From NCBI RefSeq assembly GCF_018613895.1, contig NZ_JAGGPH010000013.1, positions 124,001 through 188,000 of the forward strand: 64,000 nucleotides of DNA, written 5' to 3'. A program made the translations under genes and the position numbers. This DNA is from Curtobacterium sp. ISL-83 (GTDB lineage: Bacteria; Actinomycetota; Actinomycetes; Actinomycetales; Microbacteriaceae). Of this stretch, positions 14,092 to 23,229 are shown piece after piece. Below the pieces are notes generated by a model. It was not told the DNA's origin. It made no database searches and saw nothing but the letters and a program-made list of their open reading frames with translations. Numbering within the stretch: position 1 is the stretch's first letter; every line of letters starts with the position of its first letter.

Positions 14092-16239
14092 TCAGATCGC
14101 CGTCAGCCGGAACGGCACGACGCACTCGGCCGGCATGTCGGGCGGCTGGACGCCGACCGTGCCGAGCACACGACCCGAGAACACCCGGTCGCCCGACCAC
14201 CACGCCGGACCACGGAGCCCGTGGACCTCGCCGATCACGATCGGGTCCACGCGGTACCGCGTGTCCGGGTCGAGGTCGCGGAAGCGCACCCGGCCCGTGT
14301 GCGACACCTCGGAACGACCGACGCTGGCCACGAAGAAGACCGCGCGCTGCCGGTCCGGCGACACCGTCCCGGACACGAGCCGGGTGTCGTCGACCTCGTC
14401 CATCCGGACGAGGTCGCCGCCGTGCAGCACGCTCCGGAGCTCCTTGTACAGGGCGGTCCACGCCGTCAGGTCCTGTTCCTGCTGCGGGCTCGCCTGCACG
14501 AGGTCCCACTCGATGCCGAGGTGCCCGACCAGCGCGGTCCCGGCGCGGAACGCCAGGTCGTGGTTCCGCCCGGTGGTGTGGTTCGTGCCACTCGCGATGT
14601 GCGCGCCGAGCAGTTCCGGCGGGAGCAGCTGCTGCGTCCAGCGGTGCATCTGCTGCCGCTCGAGCGGGTCGATGTCGTCGGACACCCACACGCGGTCCGT
14701 GTGCTCGATGACCCCGAGGTCGACGCGGCCCCCACCCGACGAGCACGACTCGATCTCGAGCGCCGGGAACCGCTCCTTCAGCAAGGCCATCAGTCGGTAG
14801 GTCGCGAGGGTCTGTTCGTGCACGGCGGCACCGCCACCGGGGTGCCCCGCCTCGACCAGGTCGCGGTTGTGGTCCCACTTGACGGAGTCGACGCCGTACT
14901 CGCCGATGATCGCCGTCATGCGCTCCGCGACGTGGTCGAACGCCTCGGGGATCGCCAGGTCGAGCACCTGCTGGTCCCGTGACCGGACCGGGAGTCGCCC
15001 GTCGGCCTGCATGATCCACTCCGGGTGGGCGCGGGCGAGGCCACTGTCCTCGTTCACCATCTCCGGCTCGAACCACAGGCCGAACTGCATCCCGAGTGCT
15101 CGGACCCGGTCCACGATGGGCCCGAGGCCGTCCGGCCAGACGTCCTCGTCGACGTACCAGTCGCCGAGCCCGGCGTGGTCGTCGCGGCGGTGCCGGAACC
15201 ACCCGTCGTCGAGGACGTACCGCTCGACACCGATGCGCGCGGCACGCTCGGCGAGGTCGATCAGCCGCGCCAGGTCGTGGTCGAAGTAGACCGCCTCCCA
15301 GACGTTGATCGTCGTCGGGCGTGGGGTGCGCGGGTGCTGCGGACGGCTCCGGAGCCACCGGTGGAAGCGCCGTGCCTGGTCGTCCAGGCCGTCCCCGTAG
15401 GCGAAGTACACCCACGGCCCCTCGTAGGTGGCGTCCTCGGCGAGCCGGACCTCGCCGGGCAGCAGCAGTTCGCCGCCGCCGATGACCTGCGATCCGGTGG
15501 ACAGGCGCTCGGCGTGGTGCCGGTGGTCCCCGCTCCACGCCGTGTGCACGCCCCACACCTCGCCGCGGGCGAAGCCGAACCCGGGCTCGCCGGCGGTCAA
15601 CACGGTGGCGGCATCCGTGCCCGTGCGCCCCTTGCGGTTGTCACGGGCGTGCGTGCCGACCACGAGCTCGCGACGCTGCGGGGTGCGTTCCTTGCCCCAG
15701 CGGCCCGCGAAGTCGAGGAGTTCGCGGGCACGTTCGGGGACCGGGAACGCGATCGTCAGGTCGTCGACGGTGTAGGCGCCGGGGGCCCGGTTCGTCACGG
15801 CGGCGCGCGCACGGACGAGCCCGGACGGCAGGAGCTCGACGGTCACCCGGACCGCCAGTCCCGCCGTCTCGTCGATCCCCTCGGCCACGACCGTGCCGCC
15901 CTGGTCCGATCCCGCACCCGTGACGTCGAGTGCGGTCACCCGGAACGCTGGTGACCAGTCACGGCCGTCACGGTGTCCGGAGAGGCCCGGTCGTCCGGAC
16001 CACCCGCGGTGGGGCTCGGGCAGCACGGCGAGTCGGACGGGGGCGTCCACCTCGTTCGGCATGACGAGTGCGACGTCCCCCTCGGCGAGCGCTCGGAGGG
16101 CGGCGACGTCGAGCGGCCCCAGCGCGGCGCCCCAGTGCAGGACGGCGGGGAGTCGGTCCTCGGAGCAGTCGAGCACGAGGGACACACCCCCGGCGGTGAG
16201 GTGGACGAGGTCAGCCTGCGTGGTCGGTTCGGTCGGCAT
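14092..16239 (-). CDS. Alpha-galactosidase, glycoside hydrolase family 36
   Basis: 715 residues, the usual GH36 size. The order is an N-terminal beta-sandwich, a TIM barrel and a C-terminal beta domain. The nucleophile aspartate is about residue 456 in SVKWDHNRD and the acid/base is about residue 521 in VWVSDDIDP; ESCSSGGGRVDLGV is also diagnostic. There is no signal peptide, so imported raffinose-type or galactoside oligosaccharides are the likely substrates. I chose the second of two adjacent ATGs because GGAG is better spaced there. A LacI-type box lies upstream. Confidence 0.93.
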   Translation of the reverse strand: MPTEPTTQADLVHLTAGGVSLVLDCSEDRLPAVLHWGAALGPLDVAALRALAEGDVALVMPNEVDAPVRLAVLPEPHRGWSGRPGLSGHRDGRDWSPAFRVTALDVTGAGSDQGGTVVAEGIDETAGLAVRVTVELLPSGLVRARAAVTNRAPGAYTVDDLTIAFPVPERARELLDFAGRWGKERTPQRRELVVGTHARDNRKGRTGTDAATVLTAGEPGFGFARGEVWGVHTAWSGDHRHHAERLSTGSQVIGGGELLLPGEVRLAEDATYEGPWVYFAYGDGLDDQARRFHRWLRSRPQHPRTPRPTTINVWEAVYFDHDLARLIDLAERAARIGVERYVLDDGWFRHRRDDHAGLGDWYVDEDVWPDGLGPIVDRVRALGMQFGLWFEPEMVNEDSGLARAHPEWIMQADGRLPVRSRDQQVLDLAIPEAFDHVAERMTAIIGEYGVDSVKWDHNRDLVEAGHPGGGAAVHEQTLATYRLMALLKERFPALEIESCSSGGGRVDLGVIEHTDRVWVSDDIDPLERQQMHRWTQQLLPPELLGAHIASGTNHTTGRNHDLAFRAGTALVGHLGIEWDLVQASPQQEQDLTAWTALYKELRSVLHGGDLVRMDEVDDTRLVSGTVSPDRQRAVFFVASVGRSEVSHTGRVRFRDLDPDTRYRVDPIVIGEVHGLRGPAWWSGDRVFSGRVLGTVGVQPPDMPAECVVPFRLTAI

Positions 16240-16283
16240 CATTGCTCCAGTCGGCGGCGTTGCACGCTCGAGCCTCCCCGGTC

Positions 16284-16297
16284 TGGGAGCGCTCCCG
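16284..16297. promoter_or_regulatory. LacI-family operator TGGGAGCGCTCCCG upstream of alpha-galactosidase
   Basis: The site differs in one base from TGGGAGCGCTCCCA, the box bound by CebR-type LacI regulators in actinobacteria (established knowledge). It lies 45 bases upstream of the GH36 start, in the 79-base gap after corA. No LacI gene is adjacent, so the regulator acts from elsewhere, perhaps one of the orphan LacI proteins. Confidence 0.65.
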
Positions 16298-16318
16298 CAA
16301 CTCGACGCGCCAGCCGGA

Positions 16319-17302
16319 TCAGAACCAGCGCTTCACCTTGAACACGATGTACAGGACGACGGCGAACAGCACCATCGCCACGATCGACAGCGGGTAGCCC
16401 CACTTCCAGCTGAGCTCCGGCATGTTCGTGAAGTTCATGCCGTAGATCGCGGCGATGAGCGTCGGCGCGAACAGGATCGCCGCCCAGCCGGAGATGCGCT
16501 TGGTGTCGTCGTTCTGCTTCTGCGCGGCGAGGGTCGAGTCGACCGTCAGCGCGTTCTGCAGCAGCTGGCGGAAGGTGTCGAGTCGCTCGACCGTGCGGAT
16601 GGCGTGGTCCAGGACGTCACGGAACCGACGCTGCATCTCGATCGGCAGGTGGTACTTGTCCGCGCCACGGTGGATGTTCTCGATCATGTACACGAGCGGC
16701 CGGGCGGCACGCTGGAAGTCGACGACCTCGCCGAACAGCTCGTAGACGCGGCGAGAGACTCCCGCTTCCCCGGCGAACAGCTGCTCCTCGATCTGGTTGA
16801 TGTCCTCTTCCAGACCGTCGATCACGGGCACGTACCCGTCGACCACCGCGTCCATCAGCGCCCACAACTGCGCCTGCGGTCCGACGGTCACGAGCCCGGG
16901 CTTGCCGCTCATGCGCTGCAGTGCCCTGGGGACGTTGTCTCGGCCCCGCGGGTCCTCCTTGACGACGACCAGGAAGAAGTTGTCGCCGACGAAGGCGTGC
17001 ACCTCGCCGAACGCGACCTCCTCCTGCTGGTCCCGGTACAGCGCCGGCTTGAGGACCACGAACAACGTCGACCCGTAGCGCTCGAGCTTCGGTCGCTGGT
17101 GGCCTTCCGCCGAGTCCTCGACCGCCAGTTCGTGCAGGCCGAGCGCGACCGCGACGTCACCGAGCTCCTCGGCGTCCGGCTGGTGGAGCACGATGCACGC
17201 GCTCGCCCCCTGGTCCGCGATCATCCGGAAGGTGTCGTCGAGGGACGGACTGGCCATCGGCGCGATCCGGTCGACGTAGACGGTGTTCAGCACGACACTC
17301 AC
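16319..17302 (-). CDS. corA: CorA-family magnesium/cobalt transporter
   Basis: 327 residues. The signature YGMNF at the end of the first membrane helix (IAAIYGMNFTNMPEL) and the second helix IVAMVLFAVVLYIVFKVKRW at the C terminus define the CorA pore. The N-terminal two thirds is the cytoplasmic funnel. The start is GTG at 17302, six bases after TACGGT on the minus strand (17309-17314); a longer GTG reading at 17326 would begin within that promoter. It is inner-membrane and homopentameric by family. Confidence 0.92.
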   Translation of the reverse strand: MSVVLNTVYVDRIAPMASPSLDDTFRMIADQGASACIVLHQPDAEELGDVAVALGLHELAVEDSAEGHQRPKLERYGSTLFVVLKPALYRDQQEEVAFGEVHAFVGDNFFLVVVKEDPRGRDNVPRALQRMSGKPGLVTVGPQAQLWALMDAVVDGYVPVIDGLEEDINQIEEQLFAGEAGVSRRVYELFGEVVDFQRAARPLVYMIENIHRGADKYHLPIEMQRRFRDVLDHAIRTVERLDTFRQLLQNALTVDSTLAAQKQNDDTKRISGWAAILFAPTLIAAIYGMNFTNMPELSWKWGYPLSIVAMVLFAVVLYIVFKVKRWF

Positions 17303-17363
17303 CCCGCCACCGTACGCAGTGCGCACTGCAGTGGTGCACCCCGCGGTCCGCGACGGGCGTGGC

Positions 17364-17383
17364 GGAGGCGGGTCGGGCCTCCC
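17364..17383. terminator. GGAGGC / GCCTCC hairpin
   Basis: GGAGGC and GCCTCC arms are separated by about seven G+C-rich bases, between the divergent corA and TspO-like genes. The same arm pair recurs at 26913 and 48323. Since both neighbours read away from it, terminator function here is uncertain. Confidence 0.3.
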
Positions 17384-17478
17384 GGCCGCGTCCCCCCGCT
17401 CGCTGGGCGAGCGCTGCGCGCTCGGTGCCGATCCGGCCTAGCCTGCAGGTCATCAGCATGCTGACGAAAGGGGCTGAC

Positions 17479-18270
17479 ATGAAGACGATCTGGAGGATCG
17501 TGGTCGCGGTGAGCGCGGTCGTCGCGGTGGTCGGGGCCTTCGTCGGTTCCGGTGCGGCGGGTGGGACGCCCATCCAGGACGCAGCAGGCGGCGCACTGTC
17601 GGCATCCTCGACCGCCATCGCACCGGCGGGTCCCGCGTTCTCGATCTGGAGCGTCGTCTACGTCGGGTTGCTGGCGTACGCCGTCCGGCAGTGCTTCCGG
17701 ACCGCTGACGACGCACGGCATGCACGGCTCGCACTGCCGGCGACCCTGTCGCTGCTGCTCAACGCGGCGTGGATCCTGTCCGTGCAGTTCGGGTTCCTGT
17801 GGCTCAGCGAACCCGTCATCGTCGCGCTGCTGGTCGTGCTGGTCTGGACGTTCGCGATCCTGCGCGGGACCCGTCCGGCCGGCGTGGTCGGTGCGATCGT
17901 GACGGACGGGACGTTCGGGCTCTACCTCGGGTGGGTCTGCGTCGCGACGGCGGCGAACACCGCGGCGGTGCTGACGGCGGCCGGGTTCCGGGGCGTCGGC
18001 CTCGGGCAGGACGTCTGGGGTGTGCTCGTGGCGGCGGTGGCCGGGCTCGTGGGGGTCCTGCTCGCAGTGTGGGATCGTGGGCGGCTGTCCCCGACGGTCG
18101 CACTCGGCTGGGGGTTGGCGTGGGTCGCCGTGGCGCGGCTCGACGGCCCGCTCGTGTCCGTGCCGACCGCGGTGACCGCGGTGGTGGCCGTCGTCGTGGT
18201 GGTCGTCGTGACGGTGGCGACGCGCGCCCGGGCCGGGTGGCGGGCGGCTCCGGCGGCGCGGACCGCGTAG
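17479..18270 (+). CDS. TspO/MBR-like membrane protein
   Basis: 263 residues with about eight membrane segments and many aromatic residues. PAGPAFSIWSVVYVGLLAY and LNAAWILSVQFGFLWLSEPV match the tryptophan-rich sensory protein group, the bacterial relatives of TspO. Members bind porphyrins or other ligands; the role here is unknown. The ATG at 17479 follows AAAGGGG; an upstream ATG at 17458 has a weaker ribosome site. The length exceeds classical TspO (about 160 residues), which is usual for this actinobacterial branch. Confidence 0.7.
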   Translation: MKTIWRIVVAVSAVVAVVGAFVGSGAAGGTPIQDAAGGALSASSTAIAPAGPAFSIWSVVYVGLLAYAVRQCFRTADDARHARLALPATLSLLLNAAWILSVQFGFLWLSEPVIVALLVVLVWTFAILRGTRPAGVVGAIVTDGTFGLYLGWVCVATAANTAAVLTAAGFRGVGLGQDVWGVLVAAVAGLVGVLLAVWDRGRLSPTVALGWGLAWVAVARLDGPLVSVPTAVTAVVAVVVVVVVTVATRARAGWRAAPAARTA

Positions 18271-18298
18271 GCGGGGCACCGCCGCCCGGCCCGGCCGG

Positions 18299-19399
18299 TC
18301 AGCGCGCGGCGGCCACCAGCCCGTGCGCTGCCGCGACGGCAGCGTTCGTGACCCGCCCCGCGTGCACGTTCAACCCCGCGGCGAGCGCCGGGTCGGCCGC
18401 GAGCGCGTCCTCCCACCCGCGGTCCGCGATCGCCACGGCGTAGGGCAGCGTCGCGTTCGTCAGCGAGATCGTCGAGGTCCGCGGCACGGCCCCGGGCATG
18501 TTCGCGACGCAGTAGTACACGGTGTCGTGCACGGCGAACGTCGGCTCGTCGTGCGTGGTCGGCCGGGAGCCCTCGAAGCACCCGCCCTGGTCGATCGCGA
18601 TGTCGACGAGCACCGAGCCGGGCTGCATGTCGGCGACCATCGCGTCGGTCACGAGCTTCGGCGCCGACGCCCCGGGGATGAGCACCGAACCGATCACCAG
18701 GTCGGCCGTGGTCAGTGCCGACGCGATCGCGTGTGCCGAGGACCGCAGCGTCGTGATCCGTCCGTCGAACCGGGCCTCGAGCGCCCGCAGCCGCGGCAGG
18801 CTGATGTCGAACACCGTGACCTCCGCCCCGAGCCCGAGCGCCATCGCCGCCGCGTGCTCCCCCGCCACGCCGCCACCGATCACGACCACGCGGCCCTTCG
18901 GCGTCCCGGGCACGCCGCCGAGCAGCAGCCCGCGACCGCCGTTCGTGCGCATCAGGTGGTACGCCCCGACCTGCGCGGACAGGCGCCCGGCGATCTCGGA
19001 CATCGGCGAGAGCAGGGGCAGGGAGCGGTCGGGCAGCTGCACGGTCTCGTACGCGATCGCGGTCGCGCCGGAGTCCATGAGCGCGGACGTCAGCGGCCGG
19101 TCGGCAGCGAGGTGCAGGTAGGTGAAGAGCACCTGGCCCTCGCGGATGTGCGGGTACTCCGAGGCGACGGGCTCCTTCACCTTGAGGATCAGTTCGGCGC
19201 GCGACCAGACCTCGTCGGCGGTGTCGACGACGGTCGCTCCGGCGGCGCGGTACTCGTCATCGGGGAACGACGAGCCGGCGCCGGCGCCCGCCTGCACCAG
19301 CACCTGGTGGCCGTGGCCCGCCAGCTCGGCGACGCCCGCGGGCGTGACGGCAACGCGGAACTCGTTGTTCTTGATCTCGGTGGGAACGCCGACGAGCAT
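18299..19399 (-). CDS. ald: Alanine dehydrogenase
   Basis: 366 residues, beginning [20 protein letters not shown]. The substrate-binding lysine K75 (ILKVKEP) and catalytic histidine H96 (FTYLHLA) align with the known enzyme, and [20 protein letters not shown] is the NAD-binding Rossmann loop. It interconverts L-alanine and pyruvate plus ammonia using NAD, as a hexamer by family. A GAAGGAGTCCGAG ribosome site precedes the ATG. Confidence 0.95.
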   Translation of the reverse strand: MLVGVPTEIKNNEFRVAVTPAGVAELAGHGHQVLVQAGAGAGSSFPDDEYRAAGATVVDTADEVWSRAELILKVKEPVASEYPHIREGQVLFTYLHLAADRPLTSALMDSGATAIAYETVQLPDRSLPLLSPMSEIAGRLSAQVGAYHLMRTNGGRGLLLGGVPGTPKGRVVVIGGGVAGEHAAAMALGLGAEVTVFDISLPRLRALEARFDGRITTLRSSAHAIASALTTADLVIGSVLIPGASAPKLVTDAMVADMQPGSVLVDIAIDQGGCFEGSRPTTHDEPTFAVHDTVYYCVANMPGAVPRTSTISLTNATLPYAVAIADRGWEDALAADPALAAGLNVHAGRVTNAAVAAAHGLVAAAR

Positions 19400-19488
19400 C
19401 TCGGACTCCTTCGTGGGGGACGACTTCGGTTTCCCCCATTGAGCGCCGAGATTCGTTGCGGTCGTGTTACCGCCGAACATCCGGGCAA

Positions 19489-19502
19489 CGATCGGCCGAT
19501 CG
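19489..19502. promoter_or_regulatory. Palindrome CGATCGGCCGATCG between ald and the FAD oxidase
   Basis: A perfect 14-base dyad upstream of ald and 19 bases past the end of the FAD oxidase gene. It could be an operator of ald or part of the terminator of the upstream gene. No binding protein can be named. Confidence 0.3.
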
Positions 19503-19520
19503 GTGCGACGGAATTCGGTG

Positions 19521-20906
19521 TCAGAAGACCTTGCCCGGGTTGAGGATGCCCGCGGGATCGAACACCCGCCGGATGGAGCGCTGCAGTTCGAGCACGTCGT
19601 CCCCGAGCTCGTCACCGATCCACCGCCGCTTCAGCACCCCGACGCCGTGCTCCCCGGTGAGCGTCCCGCCCAGCTCGATCGCCGCCCGGAACATCGCGTC
19701 GGCCGCATCCCACACGTGCGGGGGCACCTCGTCACCCTCGAAGACGAAGTTGGGGTGCAGGTTGCCGTCACCCGCGTGCGCGACGGTGGGGATCGCGACC
19801 CCGTACCGTCGCCCGATCTCCTCGACCCGGTCGAACATCTCGGCCAGGCGACTGCGCGGCACCGCGACGTCCTCGATGAGGACGCGACCACGCGCCTCCA
19901 TGGCCGGGTGGAAGGACCGACGGATCGTGAGCAGGCGGTCGCGTTCCGCCGCCGACGCGGCCAGGTGGACGGTGCCGCCTTCGGCCTGGAGGACCGGGAC
20001 GGCTCCCAGCGCAGCCCCGGTCGCGGTCGGGCCGTCGAACTCGACGAGCAGGAACACCGCACCCGCCGAGGTGCTCCCCACCGTCTCCGCGATCACCGAC
20101 GGACCGAGGTACGCGGCGATCCCCTCGAGGGCCGCCGCGTCGAGGAGCTCCACCGTCGACGGTCGTTCCGGTCCGGTGACGACGAGCGCGGCTGCCCGTG
20201 CGGCGGCCTCGACCGTCGGGAAGACCGCGCCGAGCGTCGCCGGGTCGCCCGCCGGGATCGGGACGAGCCGCACCGTAGCGCCGACGATGACGCCGAGCGT
20301 GCCCTCCGAACCGACCAGCAGCGCCGTCAGGTCGAGGCCCGTCACGCCCTTGACCGTGCGGTGCCCCGTGGAGATGAGGCGTCCGTCCGCGAGCACGACG
20401 TCGAGCCCCAGCACGGCGTCCCGCGTCACGCCGTACTTCACACAGCGGAGGCCCCCGGCGTTCGTGGCGATGTTGCCACCGACGCTCGCGATCGCGGCGC
20501 TGGCCGGATCGGGCGCGAACCGCAACCCGTGGGCGGCGACCGCCTCGTTCAGGGCGCCGTTGAGCACACCGGGTTCGACGACCGCGTACTCGTCCTCGAC
20601 GGAGACCGTGAGGATCCGGTCCATCCGCGCGACACTGAGCACGACGCTGCCCGCGGTGCCGTTCGCGCCGCCGGCCAGGCCCGTGCCGGCGCCGCGCGGG
20701 ACGACCGGGACGCCGTGCGCCGAGCACGTGCGGAGCGTCGCGCGGACGTGCTCCACGGTGCAGGCGGCCACGAACGCGACCGGCCCACCGGGTGCGGTCC
20801 AGCCGGACTTGTCGGTCCGCGCCGCGTCGAGGACCGCGGCGTCGGTCGACACGACGGTCCCCTCCGGATCGTCGAGGGCGGCCCGGAGTGCGACGACGAT
20901 GTCCAT
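19521..20906 (-). CDS. FAD-linked oxidase, glycolate/D-lactate dehydrogenase GlcD type
   Basis: 461 residues. The N-terminal FAD-binding PCMH domain carries VPRGAGTGLAGGANG, and IASVGGNIATNAGGLRCVKYG is diagnostic for GlcD/LldD-like FAD oxidases. The C-terminal FAD-oxidase domain has VAIPTVAHAGDGNLHPN and GGTLTGEHGVGVLKRRW. Substrates are 2-hydroxy acids such as glycolate or D-lactate; which one is not visible. GlcE and GlcF partners are absent, so it is probably a single-subunit dehydrogenase. TAGCGT lies six bases before the ATG. Confidence 0.9.
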   Translation of the reverse strand: MDIVVALRAALDDPEGTVVSTDAAVLDAARTDKSGWTAPGGPVAFVAACTVEHVRATLRTCSAHGVPVVPRGAGTGLAGGANGTAGSVVLSVARMDRILTVSVEDEYAVVEPGVLNGALNEAVAAHGLRFAPDPASAAIASVGGNIATNAGGLRCVKYGVTRDAVLGLDVVLADGRLISTGHRTVKGVTGLDLTALLVGSEGTLGVIVGATVRLVPIPAGDPATLGAVFPTVEAAARAAALVVTGPERPSTVELLDAAALEGIAAYLGPSVIAETVGSTSAGAVFLLVEFDGPTATGAALGAVPVLQAEGGTVHLAASAAERDRLLTIRRSFHPAMEARGRVLIEDVAVPRSRLAEMFDRVEEIGRRYGVAIPTVAHAGDGNLHPNFVFEGDEVPPHVWDAADAMFRAAIELGGTLTGEHGVGVLKRRWIGDELGDDVLELQRSIRRVFDPAGILNPGKVF

Positions 20907-20959
20907 GCGGACACGCTACCGAGCGCGCGCCAGCTGCGGGTGCGGTTGCGGCTGCGGGC

Positions 20960-21985
20960 TCAGCGGCTGCGGAGCGTCTCGCTCGGCAGGTCCCCGAACC
21001 GCGCTCGGTACGTGGCCGAGAAGCGTCCGAGGTGCCCGAAGCCCCACGACCGAGCGACGTCCGCCACCGAGGTCTCGTCGCGGTCGGCGCGGAGCAGCTC
21101 GGCCCGGGCGCCGTCCAGCCGGACGCTCCGGAGCAGGTCGCCGGGCGTCTGGTCCAGGTGTCGACGGAGGGACTGCTGCAGGCCGCGCGGGCTGAGCCCC
21201 GCGGCCGCCGCGATCTCGGGCGTCCCGATGGCTTCGTGGGCGTGCTCGTGCACGAACTCGAGCGCCAGGCGGAGCCGCTCGTGCTCCGGCCCGCTGCCGG
21301 TGACCGAGGCGCGCCACCGGCTGCGCTGCGGGAACGCCTGGAGCGCCGCGTTGACGAACGACTCGGCGATGTCCCGCTGTGCGACGGGCGAAAGGCCGCT
21401 GTCCATGTCGAGCCACGTCGACGAGTGCGCCCGGACGACCGACTGCCAGGCGCGGATGCCCTCGGCACTGGGCCGGCGGAGTGCTTCGAACACGAAGTCG
21501 TCGTCGCCCACCACGCTCCGCACGAAGTCGCGGTCCAGGTGCACCATGTTGAGCGCGATGTCGCGGTCGTGCAGCTGGAAGGTGTCGGCGAACGGGAGGA
21601 CGACGGGGACACCGACCTCGAGGTCGAGGGATTCGCCGGCGTAGGTGAACGTGGCGGTGCCGTCGCGGACCCAGGCGATGACGAACTCGTCGTCGGTGCG
21701 GCTGTCGGTGCGCAGGTCGACCATGAACCGGGTCGACCGCAGCGACATCCGCTGGTCCCCGACGCCCGCGAAGTCCCAGTGGCTCTCGCGGCGCGTGCGT
21801 CGGACCGCGGGTGCTCGGAAGTCGTAGTCGCTCCCGAAGAACGCGAGCGCGTGGTCGACGTCGCTGCCGACCACGCGACGGAAGTACCGCTGGCCCGAAC
21901 GGCAGCCGTCGACGACCGTGCCGCCCACTGCGGACGACGTGTCCTGCGGTGCGGCCGACGTGTCGGTCTTGCTCTGAGGCGACAT
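20960..21985 (-). CDS. AraC family transcriptional regulator
   Basis: 341 residues. The N-terminal half resembles the AraC-binding-like sensory domain (FFGSDYDF, then VGVPVVLPFADTFQLHDRD). The C-terminal half has the double helix-turn-helix: TPEIAAAAGLSPRGLQQSLR, then TSVADVARSWGFGHLGRFSA. This domain order is found in regulators of aromatic or alcohol catabolism, but the target is unknown. TACGTT seven bases before the ATG supports this start and a leaderless message. The FAD oxidase gene lies 53 bases downstream on the same strand. Confidence 0.88.
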   Translation of the reverse strand: MSPQSKTDTSAAPQDTSSAVGGTVVDGCRSGQRYFRRVVGSDVDHALAFFGSDYDFRAPAVRRTRRESHWDFAGVGDQRMSLRSTRFMVDLRTDSRTDDEFVIAWVRDGTATFTYAGESLDLEVGVPVVLPFADTFQLHDRDIALNMVHLDRDFVRSVVGDDDFVFEALRRPSAEGIRAWQSVVRAHSSTWLDMDSGLSPVAQRDIAESFVNAALQAFPQRSRWRASVTGSGPEHERLRLALEFVHEHAHEAIGTPEIAAAAGLSPRGLQQSLRRHLDQTPGDLLRSVRLDGARAELLRADRDETSVADVARSWGFGHLGRFSATYRARFGDLPSETLRSR

Positions 21986-22090
21986 GCACCAGAACGTACA
22001 TCGCACCACCGACAAAAGTAGGTGGCTTCCTGAATCACATAGGTCAGACGCTGACGCAGGAGTCGCGCGAGCAGCGGCATCGACCCGTCG

Positions 22091-23053
22091 TCAGGGCTGC
22101 AGGATCGCCTGCCCGACGCTCTCGTCGATGATCAGGTCCGTCACGAGTCCGGCGGCGAGCGCACCGCGCAACGACGCTGCCTTCGAGCGACCCGCGACGA
22201 CGCAGACCCGACGAGGCGCCCGCTTGATCGTGTCGAGGTCCGGACCGCCGGCCCGCGCGTTCACCCCGATGTCCCGCCACGATCCGTCCGCCCGGTAGAA
22301 GACCGTCGACACGTCGCCGACGACCCCGGCGCGGGAGAGCTCGTCGCGGTCCGCCGGGTCGAGGTACCCGCCGGAGTAGACGTGCGAGGGGACCGGGGCC
22401 TGGGGCGCGCCGACCCCGAAGACCACCAGGTCCATCCGCTCGTGCAGGTCGAGCACGCGGCGGATCGAGCGTTCGCGGAACAGGGCCTCCTTCGTCGCGG
22501 GGTCGTCGAAGAACGCCGGCACCGGGAACTGCTGCACGAACGCCCCGTAGGCCTCGCCGAAGCGACGGAGGATCTCGGACGCGTAGACGATGCCGGTCGT
22601 CCGGGTGTTCGCGGCGCCGTTGATCTGCACGACCGTCGAGCCGTGGGTGGTCTTCGGCACGAGGAACCGGCTCACGGCGCTCACCGTGGAGCCCCACGAG
22701 ATGCCGATCACCATGTTCGAGTCGACGTACTGGGTGAGGATCCGGGCCGCCGACAGGGCGACCCGTTCGAGCCGGTCGACGTCGCTCGTGTGGTCCGGCA
22801 CGGGGACCACGTGTGCGTGCACCCCGAAGCGCGCGCGGATGTTCCGGCTGAGCGCGGCGGCCTGGTCGAGGGGCGAGCGGATCTGGATGTCCACCAGCCC
22901 GGTGTCCCGGGCGTACTTGAGCAGGCGCGAGACCGAGGACCGCGACGTCCCGAGCTCGTCCGCGATGGCGTCCATCGTCAGGTCCTGCAGGTAGTACAGG
23001 TGCGCGGCGCGCAGCGCCTGCTGCGTGCGCATCGGTTGCGCGGCGTCACTCAT
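22091..23053 (-). CDS. SorC/DeoR-type sugar-binding transcriptional regulator
   Basis: 320 residues. A short N-terminal helix-turn-helix, LTMDAIADELGTSRSSVSRLL, precedes the SorC effector-binding domain, with GISWGSTVSAVSRFLVPKT and QINGAANTRTTGIVYASEIL. The family senses phosphorylated sugars or polyols. The gene is divergent from glpD, and two matching palindromes lie between them, so it probably controls glycerol-3-phosphate oxidation. The start is the ATG of MSDAAQPMRT. Confidence 0.88.
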   Translation of the reverse strand: MSDAAQPMRTQQALRAAHLYYLQDLTMDAIADELGTSRSSVSRLLKYARDTGLVDIQIRSPLDQAAALSRNIRARFGVHAHVVPVPDHTSDVDRLERVALSAARILTQYVDSNMVIGISWGSTVSAVSRFLVPKTTHGSTVVQINGAANTRTTGIVYASEILRRFGEAYGAFVQQFPVPAFFDDPATKEALFRERSIRRVLDLHERMDLVVFGVGAPQAPVPSHVYSGGYLDPADRDELSRAGVVGDVSTVFYRADGSWRDIGVNARAGGPDLDTIKRAPRRVCVVAGRSKAASLRGALAAGLVTDLIIDESVGQAILQP

Positions 23054-23065
23054 GAGAACTGAGCA

Positions 23066-23079
23066 TGCACGGACGTGCA
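23066..23079. promoter_or_regulatory. SorC operator, copy 1
   Basis: TGCACG-GA-CGTGCA, a perfect palindrome 13 bases upstream of the SorC start codon. The same arms recur at 23142. Confidence 0.7.
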
Positions 23080-23141
23080 CGGCCTCTGCAACCCCTGTCG
23101 CGCCTCCCGGCAGTGGCATCCGGGTCGCACCACAGGTGTGC

Positions 23142-23155
23142 TGCACGTTCGTGCA
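23142..23155. promoter_or_regulatory. SorC operator, copy 2
   Basis: TGCACG-TT-CGTGCA, which extends to CTGCACG/CGTGCAG at 23141-23156. The spacing between the two sites is 76 bases, and this one is nearer glpD. Two identical dyads around a divergent promoter suggest looping or dual control. Confidence 0.72.
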
Positions 23156-23229
23156 GGCGAGTTGCCCGGCTTTCCACGGAGGCGGACGATCGTAAGCGAC
23201 CCACGGAACAGACCAAGGAAGCGATGCAC

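Noticed and set aside
17316-17329. Palindrome GCAGTGCGCACTGC upstream of corA as a riboswitch or operator
   Set aside because: It lies upstream of the start of a leaderless gene, so no leader RNA exists; symmetry at this G+C content may be chance. No M-box-like conserved core is present.
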